Assembly (NCBI GenBank): GCA_947246015.1
Contig: CAMXQE010000015.1
Span: forward strand, 16,659 to 80,658
DNA length: 64,000 nt
Source: an uncultured Lachnospiraceae bacterium
GTDB lineage: Bacteria > Bacillota > Clostridia > Lachnospirales > Lachnospiraceae
Direction: 5' to 3'
Part shown: one piece after another, positions 59,698 through 64,000 of the stretch
Position numbering within the stretch: the first letter of the stretch is position 1
Layout of the letters: each line of letters begins with the position of its first letter
Notes under the pieces: model-generated
What the model was told of the DNA's origin: nothing
Database searches by the model: none
Seen by the model: the letters and a program-made list of their open reading frames with translations, nothing else
Position numbers and translations under genes: made by a program

Positions 59698-61074
59698 ATG
59701 AAAAAGGGACAGGTAATAGAGGGAACCGTGGAACGGGTGGATTTTCCCAACAAAGGAATTCTGGTTTGTGAGGAAAGGACATGTGTGGTGAAAAATGCCC
59801 TTCCGGGACAAAAAATATCGTGCAGAATCAATAAAACAAGAAAGGGGAAAGCGGAAGGAAGATTGTTGGAGGTATTGGAGAAGTCGCCTTTGGAAACGGA
59901 GAGTCCCTGTCCGCACTTTGGCGTCTGCGGAGGTTGTGTTTATCTTTCCCTGCCTTATGAAGAGCAGCTCCGGGTAAAAGAGGAGCAGATTAAGCGGCTT
60001 TTGGGGACGGTGCTGCAAAAGCAGGAAACACCGTATCTTTATGAAGGGATTAAGGGCAGTCCGAAAGCATACGGATACCGGAATAAGATGGAATTTTCCT
60101 TTGGAGATGAAGTAAAGGACGGGCCGCTGGCTTTAGGGATGCATAAACGGGGCAGCTTTTATGATATTGTGACAGTAGATGGCTGTCAGATTGTGGATGA
60201 GGATTACCGGAAAATCTTAAGCTGTGTGAGAGCGTATTTTGACAGCCGGAAAGTGAGTTTTTACCATCGGCTGAGGCATGAGGGCTATCTGCGCCATCTG
60301 TTGGTTCGGAAAGCGGCAAAGACGGGAGAAATTCTGATTGCACTTGTAACAACCACGCAGGAGGAATATGACCTGGAGCCTTTTAAGGAGGCATTACTGG
60401 GGCTTGTTTTGGACGGGACGATTGTGGGAATTCTTCATACGAAGAATGATTCCGTAGCGGATGTGGTGCAGAGCGATGAGACAGTAATCTTATACGGAAA
60501 GGATTATTTTTATGAGGAATTGCTGGGACTGAAATTCCGTGTTTCCCAATTTTCTTTTTTCCAGACGAATACTTATGGGGCAGAGGTGCTGTATACTACG
60601 GTACGGGAATATATCGGTTCCCTGTCGGAGAAAAAGGATAAGGTGGTTTATGACCTGTACAGTGGGACAGGGACGATTGCACAGATGATGGCGGATGTGG
60701 TCGGTAAGGTAATCGGAGTGGAAATCGTGGAGGAAGCGGTGGAAGCTGCGAGACAAAACGCACAGTTAAACGGACTGGACAATTGTGAATTCATAGCGGG
60801 AGATGTGCTGAAGGTGTTAGACGGTATCGGGGAGAAGCCTGATTTTATCATTCTGGACCCGCCGAGGGACGGGGTGCATCCGAAAGCATTGAAAAAGATT
60901 ATTGATTACCGCGTGGAGCGGCTGGTTTATATATCCTGTAAGCCTACCAGCCTGGTCAGGGATTTGGAGGTGTTTCTGGAAAACGGGTATGAGGTGGTGA
61001 GAGTGGGGAGCGTGGACCAGTTTCCGTTTACGGGGAATATTGAGACGGTATGTTTATTGAACCGCATAAAATAA
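59698..61074 (+). CDS. TrmA/RlmD-family 23S rRNA (uracil-5-)-methyltransferase
   Basis: TRAM domain, CPHFGVCGGCVYLSLPYEEQL cluster motif, DLYSGTGTIAQMMA, LDPPRDGVHPKAL, YISCKPTSLVRDL. Confidence 0.92.
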   Translation: MKKGQVIEGTVERVDFPNKGILVCEERTCVVKNALPGQKISCRINKTRKGKAEGRLLEVLEKSPLETESPCPHFGVCGGCVYLSLPYEEQLRVKEEQIKRLLGTVLQKQETPYLYEGIKGSPKAYGYRNKMEFSFGDEVKDGPLALGMHKRGSFYDIVTVDGCQIVDEDYRKILSCVRAYFDSRKVSFYHRLRHEGYLRHLLVRKAAKTGEILIALVTTTQEEYDLEPFKEALLGLVLDGTIVGILHTKNDSVADVVQSDETVILYGKDYFYEELLGLKFRVSQFSFFQTNTYGAEVLYTTVREYIGSLSEKKDKVVYDLYSGTGTIAQMMADVVGKVIGVEIVEEAVEAARQNAQLNGLDNCEFIAGDVLKVLDGIGEKPDFIILDPPRDGVHPKALKKIIDYRVERLVYISCKPTSLVRDLEVFLENGYEVVRVGSVDQFPFTGNIETVCLLNRIK

Positions 61075-61193
61075 GGGTTTATAGGGAATTATAGGGTGTG
61101 GAAATGGGTGATTTGCCACCAGTTTGCCACCGTAATTTTAAAAAGTACGAAAAAGGGCTGAACTTTCGTGAACGGGTTCAGCCCTTGTATTAT

Positions 61194-61430
61194 TTATGAG
61201 TTTTTTTGGCCTACTGCCTGTTCAAAGAGGTCAACAGACCGTGCCGCCATGGCTTCCGTGTCATGCACATAGGTTTGAAGGGTTGTCTGGATATTGGAAT
61301 GCCCTAACCGGGTTTGCACGTCCTTTATATCAGCGCCGGATTCAATTAGAATTGTGGCGTGGGTATGCCGCAGGGAATGATAATCAAAAAGCCAATCCCT
61401 CACTGGGGCATACCATTGACATTGAGAAAG
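61194..61430 (-). pseudogene. Tyrosine recombinase (phage/ICE integrase), C-terminal remnant
   Basis: [57 protein letters not shown]; upstream part replaced by IS sequence. Confidence 0.85.
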
Positions 61431-61436
61431 TGCGGA

Positions 61437-62447
61437 ATGCTTACTGAAGCGCAAAGGACAATCCGGCAGAGGAAAATATCTTCCGGCAGTTACGCTTACT
61501 ACCTTCACAACCTTAAGAAAGTAGACAAAAAGGATTTAGCAGAGGACTATGGCAAAAATAAGTATAAGCTTCACTATATCTACCGGGAATTCCAGATAGA
61601 TTTCTTTAAGATGGACTTAAATTCTCTGCCTAAGAATGCTTCCTCCCTTAAATTCAGCAGGTTTGATTCCAATGTTATGTCCCTATGCCTTACTCTGCAT
61701 GTAAATCTTGGGCTGTCTCTGAGGAAAACCAGACAGGCACTGAAAGATTTGTATAATATCTCCATTTCCCACCAGCAGATAGCCAACTACTGTAAGACCA
61801 CCGCTGTCTGTATCAAACCATTCGTCGATAACTACGATTACAAGCCGGGTAATGTCCAGACCGCCGATGAAACTTACATCAAAATCCGTGGTGTAAAAGC
61901 CTACATCTGGTTCATCATGGATGCTGCGTCCCGCTCTGTCCTTGGCTATCAGGCATCTGATAACCGTGGTGTCGGCCCCTGTATCCTTGCCATGAGAATG
62001 GCCCTGAAACATTTCAAAGAACTTCCCGAAAAGTTTAAGTTTATTGCAGACGGATACTGCGCCTATCCACTGGCTGCCCAGCAATTCTTTCGTGAATTTG
62101 GTGACAGGTTTAAGTTTGATATCACACAAGTAATCGGACTTGCCAACGATGATGAAGTATCCAGGGAATTTCGTCCGTACAAGCAGATGATCGAACGCCT
62201 GAACCGTACATACAAAGCTTCCTACAGACCTACCAACGGATTTGACAACATCGATGGCGCTAACTACAACTTAGCCCTGTGGGTTGCCTACTACAACTTT
62301 CTAAGGCCGCACAAACACGCTGGATACAAAGTTTTAAACAGCGTAGAGAGGCTGGAAGGTGCCGGAAATATGCCGGGTAAATGGCAGCTCTTGATTTTCC
62401 TTGGTCAGCAGACTATCTTAAATCTACAAAAACAAGCATCCGCATAA
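61437..62447 (+). CDS. DDE-type IS transposase, possibly 5' truncated
   Basis: [36 protein letters not shown]...[11 protein letters not shown]...[43 protein letters not shown]. Confidence 0.8.
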   Translation: MLTEAQRTIRQRKISSGSYAYYLHNLKKVDKKDLAEDYGKNKYKLHYIYREFQIDFFKMDLNSLPKNASSLKFSRFDSNVMSLCLTLHVNLGLSLRKTRQALKDLYNISISHQQIANYCKTTAVCIKPFVDNYDYKPGNVQTADETYIKIRGVKAYIWFIMDAASRSVLGYQASDNRGVGPCILAMRMALKHFKELPEKFKFIADGYCAYPLAAQQFFREFGDRFKFDITQVIGLANDDEVSREFRPYKQMIERLNRTYKASYRPTNGFDNIDGANYNLALWVAYYNFLRPHKHAGYKVLNSVERLEGAGNMPGKWQLLIFLGQQTILNLQKQASA

Positions 62448-63010
62448 ATGGAGCGGAACCGTTGTCAGGAGAATCGTGGAATACCACAGCGCCACTGGCG
62501 CGAGGATATGCCGCGAAAGTCTCTTGGCATAAGGTTCTCGGATTATCCTGTTTCAGTAGAAAAGGGGCAGCTGCGCCCTTTTCCTGCCTTCCGGCGAGGA
62601 CGGGTTCGGGCAGAGCCCGATAATGGGTCAAGGGACTGGTCCCTTGTAGGGTTTGGGGCAACGCCCCAAGGTCTAAACCCATCAATATCTACAGTTTTCA
62701 AGGTTCATCAGAGCCTGTTTTTTTGACTCCGTTTTTTCATAAATCATTTGACACTATCAGTGAAACCGGCATCACATAAAGAAGAATACCGTAAAATATG
62801 TAAGAAAGAAATCCACCCCCGTATTTGTAAAGGTAACTTCTACGGGAAGCTTGAATAGGGGTGGAATTTAAATTTGCAAATGAGGGAGAAAAAAAGTTAT
62901 AAAAAATTCATAAAAAGTTTTGTTGCATTAACCGAAATAAGAGAATAAAATGTAGATAGGAAAGTATGAATTTTTGGAGAAAAGCCAGACTAACAAAGGA
63001 GGTGTTTTTT

Positions 63011-63205
63011 ATGGCAACTTCAAGTATCACGAAAAATTTTGTCATTTCCGGCAAGGAACAGGTGGAGATGTTTGTCAATGCGATTGAAGAATCTGCCAAG
63101 AACCGTCCTGTCCGTACTCCTGTAGCAGCAAGGTTTGTCAAGGATGAAGCGGAATTGATAGAATTTTTAGAACAAAGGGAGAAAGTGAATGGGGGCAGAA
63201 GATAA
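63011..63205 (+). CDS. Small antitoxin-like protein paired with a GNAT protein
   Basis: MATSSITKNFVISGKEQVEMFVNAIEESAKNRPVRTPVAARFVKDEAELIEFLEQREK; overlaps downstream gene. Confidence 0.6.
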   Translation: MATSSITKNFVISGKEQVEMFVNAIEESAKNRPVRTPVAARFVKDEAELIEFLEQREKVNGGRR

Positions 63206-63800
63206 ATTTTTAGTTACCAACATTCGCCGTTATCTCAACAGTGACAATCCAAAACTCGGAGAGGACAGGCTTATTCAAGAAATCTCCGAGTTTTCTTGTC
63301 CGAGGAATCCGGATGTTGAACTTTTTTTGAAGAAAAATGCAATAGAATTTACAAAAAAGAACCAGTCAGTTACATACCTTGTATTTTCACTAAGCAGCAT
63401 GAAATTGGTCGGTTATTTTACCATTGCCTTAAAGCCTCTGACTGTCAGGGGTGAAACGGTAAGCAATACCATAAAAAGAAAGTTGCTGCGCGTCAGTGAA
63501 CTTGATAAGAAATCAGATACATATACCATGTCAGCGTTTTTAATCGCACAGCTTGGGAAAAATTATACAGATGGCAGGAATAGAGAAATTACAGGAAAAG
63601 AGCTTGTAGAGTTGGCGTGGACAGTAGTAGAGGAAGGACAGTATATGTATGGCGGTATGGTAACATTCTTGGAAGCAGAGAATGAGGAAAAACTGCTGGA
63701 TTTCTATAAAGCAAACCGTTTCTCGCAGTTTGACACCAGACAGACCGCATCGGATACAGACGAACCGCATGAGCTGGTACAGCTCTTAAGGTTGCTCTGA
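63189..63800 (+). CDS. GNAT-fold acetyltransferase, probable toxin of a type II TA pair
   Basis: VTYLVFSLSSMKLVGYFTIALKPLTV...SAFLIAQLGKNYTD...VVEEGQYMYGGMVTFLEAENEEKLLDFYKANRF; overlaps small upstream gene. Confidence 0.65.
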   Translation: MGAEDKFLVTNIRRYLNSDNPKLGEDRLIQEISEFSCPRNPDVELFLKKNAIEFTKKNQSVTYLVFSLSSMKLVGYFTIALKPLTVRGETVSNTIKRKLLRVSELDKKSDTYTMSAFLIAQLGKNYTDGRNREITGKELVELAWTVVEEGQYMYGGMVTFLEAENEEKLLDFYKANRFSQFDTRQTASDTDEPHELVQLLRLL

Positions 63801-63913
63801 TATGCCGAAAGCGCATTTTGTCGAATGGCGAATTAGGTGGGGTAAATCTTCAGCAGGGGGGGTAAAAGAGGGTAAACATTTTTACCCCGGGGTAAAAGTC
63901 ATCACCAACAGCG

Positions 63914-64000
63914 GTTATTCAAAACTGGATGAGAAATCAGGATATGATAGAATTTTTAGGATTATGGGAAAGACTCCATAATCCAGATTTTAAACCCCTC
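63914..64000 (+). other. Start of a KilA-N-like coding segment, runs off the window, apparently frameshifted
   Basis: Translation AVIQNWMRNQDMIEFLGLWERLHNPDFKPL resembles KilA-N; no in-frame start seen. Confidence 0.4.

Noticed and set aside
62381-62726. Small ORFs on both strands after the transposase
   Set aside because: GC-rich, palindromic IS end sequence; no recognisable protein.

Overview
The window is a low-to-moderate GC Firmicutes chromosome, most like a Lachnospiraceae-type Clostridium. Its backbone is ordinary housekeeping: tmk, pyrH-frr-uppS-cdsA-dxr-rseP, ispG-polC, tRNA-Glu, tig-clpP-clpX-lon-ysxC, truA, pcrA and a TrmA/RlmD-like methyltransferase. Accessory features are: (i) a ~7.5 kb serine-recombinase island (about 45,996-53,536) that splits an ABC substrate-binding-protein gene. 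A 14-bp att core (GGGCATACCGCCGG) is duplicated at its ends. It carries a translationally coupled four-gene TIR operon plus a DinJ/YafQ-type toxin-antitoxin pair. The TIR C-terminus and the N-terminal region of the next protein share a short QIFIQxL-type motif. I consider this the best candidate for an undescribed system in the window. (ii) A 329-bp foldback element with GTAA ends and an exact 8-bp target duplication, consistent with an IS66-like MITE. (iii) A chemosensory-like set (CheB, a CheA lacking the CheW-like domain, a CheX-like protein with MshEN-like repeats, CheY) with no motility genes in view. (iv) A PP2C phosphatase and Ser/Thr kinase sitting between rseP and ispG. (v) Several families of structured intergenic repeats. 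(vi) A decayed second mobile region at 61.2-64 kb. All assignments come from reading the sequence and translations; no database searches were run.
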